DNA of 64,000 nucleotides. Source: Strongylocentrotus droebachiensis (lineage: Eukaryota > Echinodermata > Echinoidea > Camarodonta > Strongylocentrotidae). The position numbers were made by a program, and so were the translations under genes. A model generated the notes under the pieces. It was given only the letters and a program-made list of their open reading frames with translations, searched no databases and was not told the DNA's origin. The stretch covers positions 1 to 64,000 of the forward strand of contig JAVYIG010002232.1 of assembly GCA_035222895.1 (NCBI GenBank), written 5' to 3'. The first letter of the stretch is position 1. The number at the start of each line of letters is the position of its first letter. Positions 44,280 to 55,988 of this stretch are shown here, in pieces.

Positions 44280-45688
44280 ATGTCTTCTTTCATTTCGGCG
44301 GATGTCGCCCATGCCAAATGGTCTTCACTTGGGTATGCAACCCTGGATGCTGCCAGCATCCTCATCATTGTCAGTTCTTCAACTGTAGACTTTCACAGGT
44401 CACTCAAGATGGAGAGAGAACGCCGCCTTGTGTTGCTGGATTGTTTGATGGCCATCCAACACAATCAGATGCAGATGAAGATCCTGATGGCCAAGATGCA
44501 AGCCATCCTTGAAAGGAGAAAAGAGAGGATGTGTTGGGTTCGTCACTGGATCACATTGCGACCACACCAGGGTGCCTATGGTAACCTGATGCACCTGCTA
44601 CGCAATGAGGATGTTCAGGGCTTCCGCAACTTCACCCGCATCACACCTGCCATGTTTGCCGAAATGGTCACCCGCCTCACTCCTCGCTTACAGAAGTATG
44701 ATACCTGGTACAGGAAGGCCCTTCCAGTAGGCTTGAAGGTCGCCATCACCATGCGCTACCTTGCCAGTGGGGACTCCTACCACAGCCTGATGTACCTATT
44801 CTATGTACCCCACAACACCATCTCACTCTTGGTGTTGGACGTGTGTCAGGCCATCTACGCTGAGTATGGCGAGGAGACCATCAGCAACCCATCTACTCCA
44901 GAGGGGTGGAAGGGCATTGCCCAGACCTTCTCCGACCGGTGGAACTTCCACCATTGCCTGGGAGCCTTAGATGGCAAGCACATCCGCATCAAGGCACCCG
45001 CGAACTGTGGCTCCCAGTTCTACAACTATAAGGGGTACAACTCGATTGTACTCCTTGCCCTGGTTGATGGCAACTACAAGTTCCGGTGGGTGGAGGTGGG
45101 AGCAGGTGGTGCGAGTTCTGATGCCCAGATTTGGAACACGTGCAGTCTGAAAGAGGCAATTGACGATGAGAACATTGGAATACCACCAGATGAGCCACTG
45201 CCTCATGACGATCGAGACATCCCTTATTTCGTGATTGCTGACGCTGCATTTGCACTACGCACCACCCTGATGAAGCCTTTTGGTGCCAAGCCACTGACCA
45301 TGGAGGAGAGGATATTTAACTATAGACTTTCCAGAGCCAGGAGATGTGTGGAGAATGCCTTTGGCATTCTTGCAAACAGATTCCGGTGTCTTCTGAGTGC
45401 TATGGCACAGGTGCCTTCCACAGTGGAGACCATCGTCCTCGCCTGCCTGTGCATCCACAACCTCCTGAGAGACCAGGCATCCGCTGAGCAGAATGGCATG
45501 ATGGACAGAGAGGACGACCAGCACAACATCATCCCGGGTGCATGGAGAGAGGGGGCGTGCTGGATGACATGCAACAGAGGCTTGCTGGCAACTACACCAC
45601 CAAGATTGCCAAGCGCCAGCGCCTGTACCTCAAGCATTACTACAATGGCACCGCCGGAGCAGTTCCCTGGCAGCAGCGCATGGCCTAA
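44280..45688 (+). pseudogene. Harbinger transposase (DDE_Tnp_4), one late frameshift
   Basis: It cuts and pastes the surrounding transposon. The open frame from 44280 runs to 45740, but the likely start is the ATG at 44409 (AAG before, G after: good Kozak). The family-specific triad is visible: D in CLGALDGKH (44970-44972), D in FVIADAAF (45240-45242) and E in RRCVENAFG (45351-45353), that is D188, D278 and E315 from that start. An N-terminal helical region (WITLRPHQGAYGNL, FTRITPAMFAEMV) precedes it. At the G-run 45551-45555 one base appears lost: the authentic tail (VLDDMQQRLAGNYTTK...) is in the next frame and ends at TAA 45686-45688. Without that base the protein ends in about 60 unrelated residues. 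The catalytic core is intact. Confidence 0.85.
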
Positions 45689-45754
45689 GCAGTTGGCCAA
45701 ACATAACAAACAGACAAATCATGCAACTCTTGATGCTTAAATTTGACAACAAAA

Positions 45755-46125
45755 AAATTGAACAAGGTAACGAAAGGATGTAAATTTATTTATAAAATCT
45801 GTGTTGAGAAAATCTTTAAAACTCCTATTTCACAAAACAAATGGAGGAACATTGTTTCAAAACCAATTGTTACTTGGGACAAAATTTATATGATTCCTTT
45901 TAAATGTTCTTTATCAAGAAAACTTAGATATTTACAATATAAAATTCTTCATAATATCCTTGGTGTTAACAAGTATCTGAAAACTGTTGGTATATTAAAT
46001 TTGTGTTCTTTTTGTTCAAAACACTCTGAAACTATTGCCCATTTATTTTGGGAATGCCCCTTCAATCGTCGATTTTTAGATGATTTTGAAAAATACACTC
46101 TCAAAAGTGAAATAATGTTATCTTT
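45755..46125 (+). pseudogene. L1/Tx1-type LINE C-terminal zinc-knuckle fragment
   Basis: One open frame reads SQNKWRNIVSKPI, RKLRYLQYKILHNILGVNKY and LCSFCSKHSETIAHLFWECP, the conserved region after the RT in L1/Tx1-type ORF2 (zf-RVT, CxxC...HxxxxC). Here the pattern is CSFC, H and C, complete. It starts about 70 bp after the transposase stop and ends abruptly at the right subterminal array. RT and endonuclease are absent. It lies inside the Harbinger ends, so it was inserted or captured. Confidence 0.75.
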
Positions 46126-46365
46126 TAATGTCATCCGTAAAATCCGTAAGTCATCCGTAAGTCGTCAGTAACATGTGTCAGCGGGTTGGCAGCGGATGGG
46201 TTCATCCGCAGGTTTTACCCGTAACATCCGTAATTCATACGTAACATCCGTAACTAATCCGTATCGTCCGCAGAATATAGGTAACTTTTGCTCAAATTTC
46301 CGTATTGGGGTTAAAAATTACGCATTTTCATTATCCAAATATACGCAGGCATCCGCAGGTCCGTA
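46125..46365 (+). repeat. Harbinger right subterminal CGTA array
   Basis: TCATCCGTAAAATCCGTAAG, GTAACATCCGTAATTCATAC and similar: about 15 CCGTA, CCGCA, ACGTA or ACGCA cores, interrupted by about 50 bp near 46280-46330. Orientation on the plus strand is mainly CCGTA. Confidence 0.75.
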
Positions 46366-46399
46366 ACATGGCCGTGTGACTGTAGCATTACTCTTACAC

Positions 46400-46450
46400 C
46401 GCGCATAGAGACATATTGTGATTATGCGCTATATAAGTACGGTATGTTAT
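46400..46450 (+). repeat. SINE/LINE 3' tail
   Basis: TTGTGATTATGCGCTATATAAG and a following GTTATTATTAAC match the GCGCTATA tail of L2-like LINEs and SINEs. The Harbinger element may have inserted into such a repeat. Confidence 0.4.
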
Positions 46451-46639
46451 TATTAACACTCTCGAGTAATAAAAGTATCATTAATCCTGAAATAATCTGG
46501 AAACGAATTAAGTCAGCGGGACATTTCAAGGCGATACATAATGTTCATTATATTTCTTGTGAGAAATTAATAAATGTGCACCACGGTGTGTTTGTAATTT
46601 GGCTTTTATTATGTCCCAAATACTTCTAATAATCTTCTT

Positions 46640-47845
46640 CATATTCTCAATTCTTATTGTAAGGACTTCCAAAGATGTTACAATAATTATTTGTCCCTCC
46701 TGGATGATATCTTTTTTTGACGGTGTTTAGCTCAGCAGTCTCGCTTTAACAATTATATATTTATCTCATCGTAATAGCTTGTGCATGGGCATTATTGATC
46801 AACGTTTGTGTCTACGTTTGAATTTGTTAATACTTTCATAGTTACCATTTGTATAAGGAATAAATCGTTCGATGTATGTTCTTTATTTGTTATATATTTA
46901 TCATACATTGTCTTCATTGATTATTTCGTTCCTTTTCCTTGTTATTATGTTGACTCTAATAACTTTTTATCATGTCATAATTGTTCATAAAACTATACTT
47001 TTAGTATCAACCCCAAGGTGGAAAAGAGCAACTTATTGATCTTGTGTTACTTTATAAATGTTTTGAATGAATAAATAAATACATGAAACGCACTACAGCT
47101 CAGTACAATATGTTTTTTCCCGCATATATTATAAGCATGTTTAGCCTCAGCTTAGGGTTTTTGTAGCAGATTATGGTAACATACATGGGCGATGTGACCA
47201 ATTACAGACTATTTTGAGTCCTGAATACACCAGACGAATGTTTTCAATCATGCAAAGTTTTGTCTGAAGGAAGAAGGAAGGAACGAAGTCATGGAGAAGA
47301 AATTGAGGTTAAGCGATCAATTGTCAAATCCAACAGCTTAACCTAAATAGGATCCCACTTCTTCATTTGTGGGTTACTATACCAACGTTCATTTGGAAAA
47401 GCGGTCACATATTGGAAAATCTAAGAATAATTAGGCAGCTTCTATGTTGTCTACAGGATTTCGCTGCAAGAAATAGGCAATGGTAAAGGCAGTTGAAACC
47501 AGATAGTGTCTGGGTTAGGTAGGTTAATATATGTCGACCAGGGAGTGATAATAATATTTTGAAGAAAAAAAACGAGAACAAACCCCGTATAATTGTTAAG
47601 GTTCTTCTTAGTTGCAAGTTTGTTTGCTTTTGGAAATGAGATACTTAAAACGTTAAAATGCAAGTGCTTATGGATACGAGATGGCCACGATGTATTTACA
47701 AAGTAATTTGAACACGATCGCACAGACTTTCTGAAAGTCAACCTCGGGCGAGTTGATTTAGTTATGTTCATCGTGTATTAAAAGGAGCGAACATCACAAT
47801 GACGTAACACAAACATGATTTTCCATGGGATATAAAGTATAGGGT
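46640..47845. other. AT-rich sequence, no gene seen
   Basis: Short frames only. No inverted-repeat element with clear ends recognised. Confidence 0.4.
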
Positions 47846-47850
47846 GTTGA

Positions 47851-48170
47851 GATTGTTCTAATTCTGTTGCCTCATTTAAACGTAAATACAAGAACTATTT
47901 AATGAAGGAATTCCTATCGTATGTTTAATTTAATGAGCCTGTACTCATTTGTTTATTTATTTACTACCCATTGTTTCTTTTCTCTTTACTTTGTATTATT
48001 ATTATCTGAGGACACTGGAGCCCAGCCTTTGAAAGGCCAATGGCCTCTGCTGGCTCCTCCAAATTCTTTGTATCATTTATATTTATATATTTGCTTATAA
48101 AATTATGTATAATGTATTGTTAAATGTATTTTTTTACGAGAAATGGAAATAAAACGAACTTATGTTGACA
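47851..48170 (+). pseudogene. CR1/L2-type LINE 3' end remnant
   Basis: From 47851 the frame reads DCSNSVASFKRKYKNYL and stops at 47926-47928. 'SxxSFKRKLKxYL' just before the stop is the usual C-terminus of CR1/L2-type polyproteins. A 3' UTR of about 240 bp follows with GGAGCC...GGCCTCTGCTGGCTCC stem-forming sequence and ends near GAAATGGAAATAAAACG. The rest of the element is missing. Confidence 0.6.
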
Positions 48171-48179
48171 TTTCGAAAC

Positions 48180-49725
48180 TCTTTGTGATTGCGTTATTGT
48201 CATATTTCTGAGAAGAGATATGGGGGGTGATTATTGCCTTCGTCATAGTCAAAAGAACACAGAGGAGCTCATTGTTTTTATTAATACAGTGGCGTATCCA
48301 GACTTTATCATCAGAAGGGGCAGGGGGAACCATCTGCAGTCTGTCAAAGTGAGGAGACAGAGTGCCTCATTGCGCCTCCCAAGACAACAAAGCACAACAA
48401 GAACCTAAAGCAAAATGGAAGAGCTATATTTTGTTTGACCCATCGTTTATATTAACCCACCCCAGTGAATTCCTCGTAATTGATAAATGTATATTCCGCC
48501 TACTCTGTTTATAGGGATATAATGAGTAAGTGGATTGTCAGTAAAAATAGTTCCTGTTTCTAGACTAATATGGCAGGTATTTTATCTACATGTTTTCTTG
48601 GAAGCTTGTTCTCCCGAAATATGAAATCATTTTTGAATCACCACTCAAGCTTTTATTCTATTAAGGCCAATTAACGCATAATTGAAATTGTGAGAAGGCA
48701 GGAATGGGATAGCAGTTATCTATTCACGACTTTAATGTTTAGAGGTCACGGTTGAAGATGAAAGTAATGAACGAATTGTACACTTGCTTCATTTAGATGG
48801 CTTTAGGAAAGATGCTGTCTTGAATAACAGGCTTCAAAAGAATGAAGTTTATGTGAAGAAGGGTTGTGCTACCCATTTCAAAGTTTATAGTAATAATAAC
48901 AATAATGAGTATCTATATACAGTATTATATCATTCCGAAAAATGCTCAAGGCACTGATAGTTTATATGAAAAATATATACTATAACTAAGTATCGACTGT
49001 AACAGTGGGTACACGAACAATGAAATAAAGAATTAAAAAGAGTGCGTCGAGAAAAAAGAGAATGGAAATGAGGTAAAATACTCAATGATGACTCAATAAT
49101 GAAATAATGGAAATAAATAATCAAATTGATAACATTTTCTGGTGATAAACTGTAGGTCAAAACAGTTTTGGACGAGTTTTTTTTTTCCATTGTCACAAAC
49201 ATGTGCTTTCCATATAGCTAAGAAGAATAACATAAAATAAATATGTGCATATTTCATTAAAACAAAATTCATGGCGTGATAAGTATCTGGAACCCATTTT
49301 CCATTGATGAAACATGTAAACAGGACCGGAACAGACACAAAATCTAATTTCACCTAAATGACAGCTATTTTCTCTAAATGTATTTACTTTAAAAGCAAGT
49401 TAGTAAATATAACTATAAAGATAGTAATAATGCCTTGTTCAGCGTTGGTACGGTGCTCATGGCTCTTGCTTATAAAAGAATTCAATATCAAATTGGTTAA
49501 CTCTGTGAAGATACACTGCTTTTGGTATGTGCAAGAAGAAGAAAAAAGAAGAAAGAGAAGAAAAAAGAAAGAAAAATCCATCCAAAATGATGTTGAAGTA
49601 GTTCAATAGGATTGGTTTAAATGGTTTTAAAAAACTAGTTCCCTTACACAATCAACACGCCCACAATGTACTTGTATGTGGGAGTTTGAACGGTTCAGAA
49701 ACCTTTTTCAGGGAGGACGGCTCTT
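48180..49725. other. AT-rich sequence, no gene seen
   Basis: No exon or element with defined ends. A purine-rich run lies at 49530-49580 (GAAGAAGAAAAAAGAAG). Confidence 0.4.
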
Positions 49726-49731
49726 AAAAGC

Positions 49732-50131
49732 TTCATCATTCATGAATTAGAATAAACAATCATGTAGATTCAAATATTCTAGATAAAATGTCTGAGAAAT
49801 GTGTCCAAACTATAGACAGCGAAAGCGTAACATGTTAATACCTTAGGAGTATCGTAGATTACTGATTTGTTTTTATATCGGAACGGTTTGAAATTTCTGT
49901 CTGGTCTTGAAGTAATTTATATTCCTATAATTCATCATTCATGAATTAGAATAAACAATCATGTAGATTCAAATATTCTAGATAAAATGTCTGAGAAATG
50001 TGTCCAAACTAAAGACAGCGAAAGTATAACATGTTAATACCTTAGGGGTATCGTAGATTACTAATTTGTTTTTATATCGGAACGGTTTGAAATTTCTGTC
50101 TGCATGGTCTTGAAGTAAATTTATATTCCTA
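49732..50131 (+). repeat. recent 199-bp tandem duplication
   Basis: TTCATCATTCATGAATTAGA begins at 49732 and 49931. The two copies are nearly identical, with a handful of substitutions and a CAT insertion in copy 2. The boundary at 49930/49931 is sharp. Confidence 0.9.
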
Positions 50132-50759
50132 GAACATGTTGAATATGTTTGATGAGCTCCTCAAAAACACTCTTATCTCTGATATTGTCTTCGATTAAAG
50201 TGAGCCAACCGTCGAACAGTATCATATTTGATGTAGTCCTTAATGTAATTTTCCCTCGAAAATGTATGTGTGATTTTACGACATTCATTTTGATATAGTT
50301 GTCCTTTTTAAAACTATAAGATACCTTAATTTCGCTATTTTCCCCTTTGGACTCTGCCGTTTTCACTGTTTATATGCATTCCATTTGAAGTGGCAATGTG
50401 CTATTCATGCTATTAGGGGGGAAAGGTCATCACTTTGCCTTTAAGATCAGACTTCCTCGATGTAATAAACATCAGAGGTAAATATATCGTAAAAGTTTCA
50501 TTATATATATTCATCTCACGTCTCGATGTTAAATAGTTGACATGACACGACATGTTATAAACTGAAAATCTACATAAAACCCATTATAAACAGGATATTT
50601 TCTTGAATATCAAGGTATGTTCAAATGAAACTCATTTTGAAGTAATAATATTGATCGTCTAGAAAATCTAGACAGGTCTTAAAAGACTTAACTGTTCTGA
50701 ATTTTAAATTTTGCTTCGGGGCAGAAAATATCAATTTCTCCCCCAATGAGAAAAGGAAT

Positions 50760-51060
50760 TCTGATATAAATTGTGCGACTACCATGGCTTTCTATTTTAA
50801 ATCTCATGGCAGTGTTTAAAGAGTGATACCTACCTACTGCTGTGCAGACGGTCTCATCTGTTGACCACTTCAAGAAATTACTCAAGTCACATCTATTCTG
50901 CTAGAAATTACTTTATGACCAGCCTACATATACTTAACTGATCTCTGAGAAGTGAATAACTTTTGTTTATATTAAAGTGGCCCAAACATTGTGGAGCGGT
51001 GTGTGCAGCGCTTTGGAACCGGAAGGAAAAGGCGCTATATCAAATATATTTTGGATTGGA
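50760..51060 (+). pseudogene. L2-type LINE 3' end remnant
   Basis: A plus-strand frame reads TAVQTVSSVDHFKKLLKSHL and stops at about 50901-50903; 'xxxFKxxLKxHLF' is the L2-type C-terminus. The 3' UTR ends in CAGCGCTTTGGAACC, GGAAAAGGCGCTATATCAA and ATATATT. Upstream coding sequence is too decayed to follow. Confidence 0.6.
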
Positions 51061-51639
51061 TAGTGACTTTCTACCTTGGAAAGGTTTCCTTGCAGTAAAT
51101 TTAGTAGATTAATACACAGATTAGTATATAGCTGAAATTAATTTTAGTTTCAACTCGACATCCGTTCTACTTTCATCTTCCAAACAAAAACTCTTAGGCA
51201 ACCAATGTCAATTCAACTGCTTGCACAGCCATGCCAATAATATTAGATAGTACCTTGTATACAAAGGCAAATTCTTTAGTAACAGAATGTTGTATAAATC
51301 AGCTAAATATGGAACCCTTTTGACAACACTATGCTCCACAAATTAGATAAAATGAAAATCGCATCAACTACTAATATGTGAATACCAAACACGGGATTGT
51401 ATTTCAATGCCGTTCGGATCCGGGTGTCCACATCTTATTTACCTAATACTCAGCTTTATAAATTAGTATTGATCCGGTTGCTACGAAACTATATTCAGTG
51501 AAGATTTTGAAGATTTTGTCGTTTTGTTTTTGGTCTTGACACTGTAACTCAAGAATGAAATTCAAACAAAAAAAAATTATTTCATTGAATAACATATGTT
51601 TTAACATAACGCAACCGAATGATAATGTTCACCCACGAT

Positions 51640-51823
51640 AGCTTCCTCAGCATCAACGCTGACTGATTACTACCCTAGCAATTGCCTAGTACCCGTTTAC
51701 ACCTGAGTAGAGAGTGGAATATATGAGTCAATTCCTTGCCGAAGAACGTAAGTGCCGGGCTGGGATTCAAACCCCTGGACTGAGAGTCAAGTTAACAAAC
51801 CCCTATACCACGAAACCTCCTGA
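51640..51823 (-). repeat. tRNA-derived SINE, 5' part
   Basis: Minus-strand head AGGTTTCGTGGTATAGGGG (A-box-like) and GGGTTTGAATCCCAGC (B-box). It belongs with the SINEs at 27740 and 28538. The tail part is degraded. Confidence 0.6.
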
Positions 51824-52029
51824 TTGGTTAAAACCGAAACGTCGACTGAAATGACGTGAAATTAAAAACAAATCATGATTTTGTTTCCGCATGAAACATG
51901 TGATCAAACGCGATCGCAAAGACTTTCGAGAAAAAAAAATCAACGTATTAAAGACAACTTCAATAGCCTTGTGCAAGTCCTTTTGAAATGTTCGAGTTTC
52001 ACAGTGACATGTTACGTAATCTAAACTTG

Positions 52030-53780
52030 ATTTCTAAAGGCAATAAAGTATTGAAACTGCAAACTGGTTTCTGAAAGTATTTGCGATCGTGTTATCAAAG
52101 TAGCGTATCCATTGTTAGTTGATGCTTTGGCATGTTTTACTTCAAGAAACTAACACATTTATTATGCGCATATAATCTTTCATGTATATGTTTACGCAAG
52201 CATCCCGCATCATCCTATGGTTGCTTTAAGATTCTCATTATTTTCTCATACCTACATGTAGATTCCATCACTATGAATATGGTATATTTAGGTGGCAACG
52301 TGAATTTCAGCGAACGTCTTTTCTGCCTCGCTACAAAGAAATGTGAGTGTTTGTTAAATTGCGCTTTTATTTTCCATCGGACATGTTGGATGCGTGTGAT
52401 TGATGGCTGCATGTTAGAAGCACTTCAGAAAGCGATATACTATCCATAATCGGAGCTCGACCAAACGCCGTGACGAACGAATACACTTGAGATGAAAGGG
52501 CCATGTGTAACAGACTCCAGAACGCGCTACGCGGAGCGCATAGTAAAATCGCATCATTCCCAAGGCCTTTTGAAGTTACTCGTCTCTTGATTGAAGAGTT
52601 GGCAAGATCACGGCGTCGTCGTGTACAATACCAGATTGGGGCCAAAGATATGGCTTATGAAGTGTAACGGCCAAGCTCATTGAATTTCCAAATGCCTTCA
52701 CTTCCATGACTACTTACCATTCTACCTCAATCACTACTCGTGGCGTTAGATATAGATGACAAAAGTTTACTTCATAGGCTATACTCTTTAGATGATCCTT
52801 AACACCTTTTAAATAGGGGTGGTTAGTAAATCAATTCTTTATAAACAAGTAGAACGAGCAGATTATGACTGAAGTGTGACGATTCCCACTGATAAAACGC
52901 CCCCACCACCACCAAAACACTCAATTAGCCCTACTGAATGACACGACGGGAAAACGTCCAAATCTCCCCGGCGGCATCCACCCCTTGCAAGCAAACAGGG
53001 TATGGACATTACATTTCAAAATTAATGAAAATGAATGGAAAGTTTTATTCATCATTTTGTAGATAGGTTGTACAACAATTAAGAGCGAGTCTAACATCGC
53101 CAATAGCCATGAAGACGATAATAAACTACATACAGTTAACAATTAAATTATTCATACCTTACCAAAATGTTGTAATTATTAAAGTTTGCGAAAAATTGAT
53201 TTTGTCCCGATTATTTGTTCTTAAGAGCGTGACATTGTAAAGCTTACATCTAAAAGTATGCGACAAAGGCCCTAATTTAACCTGTCCAACTTTCATTCTT
53301 GAGTAACGAGAAAAAAAAAAAATCAAATATCAATATAAGGGGTATGAATAATTTAGTTATTAACTGTATATATTAAATTCGTACGTTATATTGGAAGGTT
53401 TTGAATACGCCATCGAAGGCTCATTAGGATTAGACGGTGAAATCGGACTTGTAATACCGAATTTCAGAAAAACAATTTATGAACGATTTCAGAATAACTT
53501 AACGTTTTGGTTAGAATATAATCAGTGACATGAGACCGGCCCTTAAAGAGAAATCTACTTATACTAGTCTGTTGTAAAACCCCATGATCTTTCCGATTTG
53601 AATAGACGACATAAAGAAGGTCTCCCTGAATAGTTGACCTTCTTTTATCTCCCTACACCTGCTGTAAAGTGTATCGGATATCTATAAACAAGGGATCGAA
53701 ATCACAACGTGACTTCTAAACCCCGACATGCCCTGAAACAGTGAAAGTAACCAGAGTCACTTACTCACGAGGTAGGGAAG
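52030..53780. other. unique sequence, no gene established
   Basis: The best frames (105 codons at 52132 plus strand, 92 codons at 52367 minus strand) overlap on opposite strands and lack a recognisable domain. The 52450-52670 part is somewhat GC-richer (GCGCTACGCGGAGCGC is a short hairpin near 52525). Confidence 0.35.
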
Positions 53781-53787
53781 AAAACTC

Positions 53788-54160
53788 AGGGTACGTTTAT
53801 GCTCAGCTTTTTCTGGCCAGAATGAGGCATCTGTTACGCGTTTAGTTCAAAACATTTTTGTAGAATCACTGAAAAACAAAAAGATGCGTTTACGATCGGC
53901 GATTCTGGGGAAGCACAAACGCACAATCATTTTGTAAACGTGTTTAAATGGGGTCAACGCACTGACCTCTAGTGGGTCTACGTAGCATGCGCAGTGCAGG
54001 TTCGCGAATCCAGCTGCAAGGCCACCCAGCCAGAATTGCCTGGAGGAGCCAGAGAAGTGAGCATAAACAGTACACCGTGGAACTGCGATTACGATGAGCC
54101 TTTACGATGAGCGTTTCAAATCGCTCATTCTGCCTTCAAAACCGAGCATAAACGTACCCT
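53788..54160. mobile_element. foldback MITE family M
   Basis: AGGGTACGTTTATGCTC and its exact complement GAGCATAAACGTACCCT bound 373 bp; the arms continue imperfectly through CAGAATGAG for about 50 bp. The interior carries repeated CGTTTAC, CGATTACGATGAG and a CATGCGCAGTGC. The ends suggest hAT, but no 8-bp duplication is seen. Confidence 0.7.
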
Positions 54161-54169
54161 CAGACAAGT

Positions 54170-55170
54170 AGGAAACTGGACAAGTTGATGCATTATAAAC
54201 CATGTATAACATAAACTTATAATTACCATGATTACAATGTCATATTTCCCAAATGTTATCGAAAATGTTTATTAATACGAATCTTCATGCGATATAGCTT
54301 CGAACGTGATCTTTACAGCCTTGGTTTTATCAAAATTTCATCCTCCAGACTTCTTTATCAACCCGATCACTCTCATTTCAATCAAAAACATATACTCTAC
54401 AGACAACAGCTTTAGAGTATAAGTGTGCTCTAATTCCATTAAGAACGTAATGCAAATTAGTAATACCACAGACATTATGACAATTGTCTGAACACACATA
54501 ATTGAATAATAGTCCTTTTGATTTGATAAATATCATATACCTTTTTTTAAAGGAATCGATACAATCCGGAATTATAAGTGTTTACATGAATTTAATTTTT
54601 TGTCTTGATTAAAAATGTAATAATGTTGGATAAATGTTGCATAGTTATATTAGTATGGTAATAACATTTAGTTGGAAATGAATATAAATAAATGAAACGA
54701 TGGTTATTATGTACCGATAAATGAAGGCGCGTCAATAATGTGTAATCTTTCGATTCGTCAAAACTCGTGGAAACGTGCGATGCATGAATTATTTAATGCT
54801 TTCCTTAACTTAAATACTGATTACTTTGAAGGTGGCGTGGTTGAGGGAAATCCCCTTTTCAGTGTAGTTTTAAAAGTTATTAGGACTTGTTAAAGGCATC
54901 GTTTAACAATGTTAAATATGAGATGCATGGCCCTACGTGTTATCAGTGTCTGTGATATGGTGTAATATAGAAGCCCTTACAAAAAAGAGCGCTTCAAAAT
55001 GATCATGGAACGTCTCAAAAAAGTAAAAAATTTGAGTGACCGGTTTTACCATACTCATTTTCCCTAGTAGACTGTAGTGTTACAAAGATCGTCAGGAAAA
55101 CGAAATTTCGATTACCAGTCATACATATCTTGATAATCAGAAAAGCAAACGGCTTGTAAAATTCATGGGA
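54170..55170. other. AT-rich sequence, no gene seen
   Basis: No credible frame, no inverted-repeat element. Confidence 0.4.
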
Positions 55171-55179
55171 TTCCTGACT

Positions 55180-55365
55180 CAGTGGCGGATCCAGGGGGGG
55201 GGCCCGGGGGGCCCGGGCCCCCCCCCCTTGAGAAAAAAATCATGTAAAATCACGTGATTTTTACCTTTTTTGGGGGTTGGGCCCCCCCCCCTGGCGCTCA
55301 AGGGGGGGGTGCAAATCGAAAAAATTTCGAGGACCAAAAAAAAAAAAAAAAAAAATGTGTTCACT

Positions 55366-55402
<37 letters not shown>

Positions 55403-55504
55403 ACTGAGCGACTTTTCGGCCGGCGCGATTTTCAAATTTTCGGGAGCAAAAAAAAATGAAGAAAGTTGGGCCCCCTCCCCTAAGAAATCCTGGATCCGCG
55501 CCTG
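55180..55504. mobile_element. hAT-type nonautonomous element with 8-bp target duplication
   Basis: Ends CAGTGGCGGATCCAGG and CCTGGATCCGCGCCTG. TCCTGACT is present exactly on both sides (55172-55179 and 55505-55512), the 8-bp duplication expected of hAT. The interior has poly-G and poly-C blocks, an AATCACGTGATT palindrome-like stretch and a poly-A/poly-C tract. No transposase. Confidence 0.9.
55367..55402. repeat. poly-C run
   Basis: About 35 consecutive C inside the hAT element. Confidence 0.9.
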
Positions 55505-55988
55505 TCCTGACTAAACTAAAGGTTTGTAGTCATGATCGCAGCATGAGCTAAATCCGGGATTTTGTTTCAGAATCTGAGGCACAGCTACCGAGTCACTTTA
55601 AGGATAGTCTAGCTTCGAGGTCCGGTTGAGCATTTCGAGGAAGTATTCTGTTGGTAAACAACTCGACAATCCTGGATATTTTTGTTTGGGAGCAGCTGAG
55701 AAGTATCTGGAAAGGATCAGCCGGGATCAGACTGATGGATCAAGTCTCTGATGTATCCAGGTGATAGATTAGAGGTAGATTTCAAGATTTGTTCATATCG
55801 ATTGCCAACTAGTTGATGGGTAGTACTGCGAAATCATTGCTCTAATTTGCAAGGGTTTCATGCCGTGACCTTTACTATACAAGATGGCAACGTACATTAT
55901 GCTCACCTGAGTATTTAATACAACATGTTCATGTTTATTACCCCCTACCCTGCTTCCTTCCTGATTACAATTAAACATTGAAAGCTTG

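Larger units (their letters stand above)
43769..46382 (+). mobile_element. PIF/Harbinger DNA transposon, nearly complete
   Basis: The terminal inverted repeats CAGTCACACGGCCA (43769-43782) and TGGCCGTGTGACTG (46369-46382) are perfect over 14 bp. Subterminal arrays of CCGTA, ACGTA and CCGCA motifs fill 43783-44275 and 46125-46365. Between them lies one HARBI1-like transposase and then an L1/Tx1-type LINE fragment. The Myb/SANT-like partner protein usual in Harbinger elements is not visible. The 3-bp target duplication is not clear: GCA precedes the left end, and GCA follows the right end two bases on. Confidence 0.85.

Noticed and set aside
44280..44408. N-terminal 43 residues of the long transposase frame
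   Set aside because: They precede a better initiation codon at 44409 and overlap the end of the subterminal array; nothing in them resembles the family.
44400..45709. Minus-strand open frames of up to 129 codons
   Set aside because: They are antisense shadows of the transposase coding region, which has the DDE motifs and the correct codon pattern on the plus strand.
45557..45740. C-terminal extension of the transposase frame after the G-run
   Set aside because: It is out of frame: the family-like tail is in the +1 frame and ends at 45688.
52132..52645. Frames of 105 (plus) and 92 (minus) codons
   Set aside because: They overlap on opposite strands, have no recognisable motif and no splice or promoter context.
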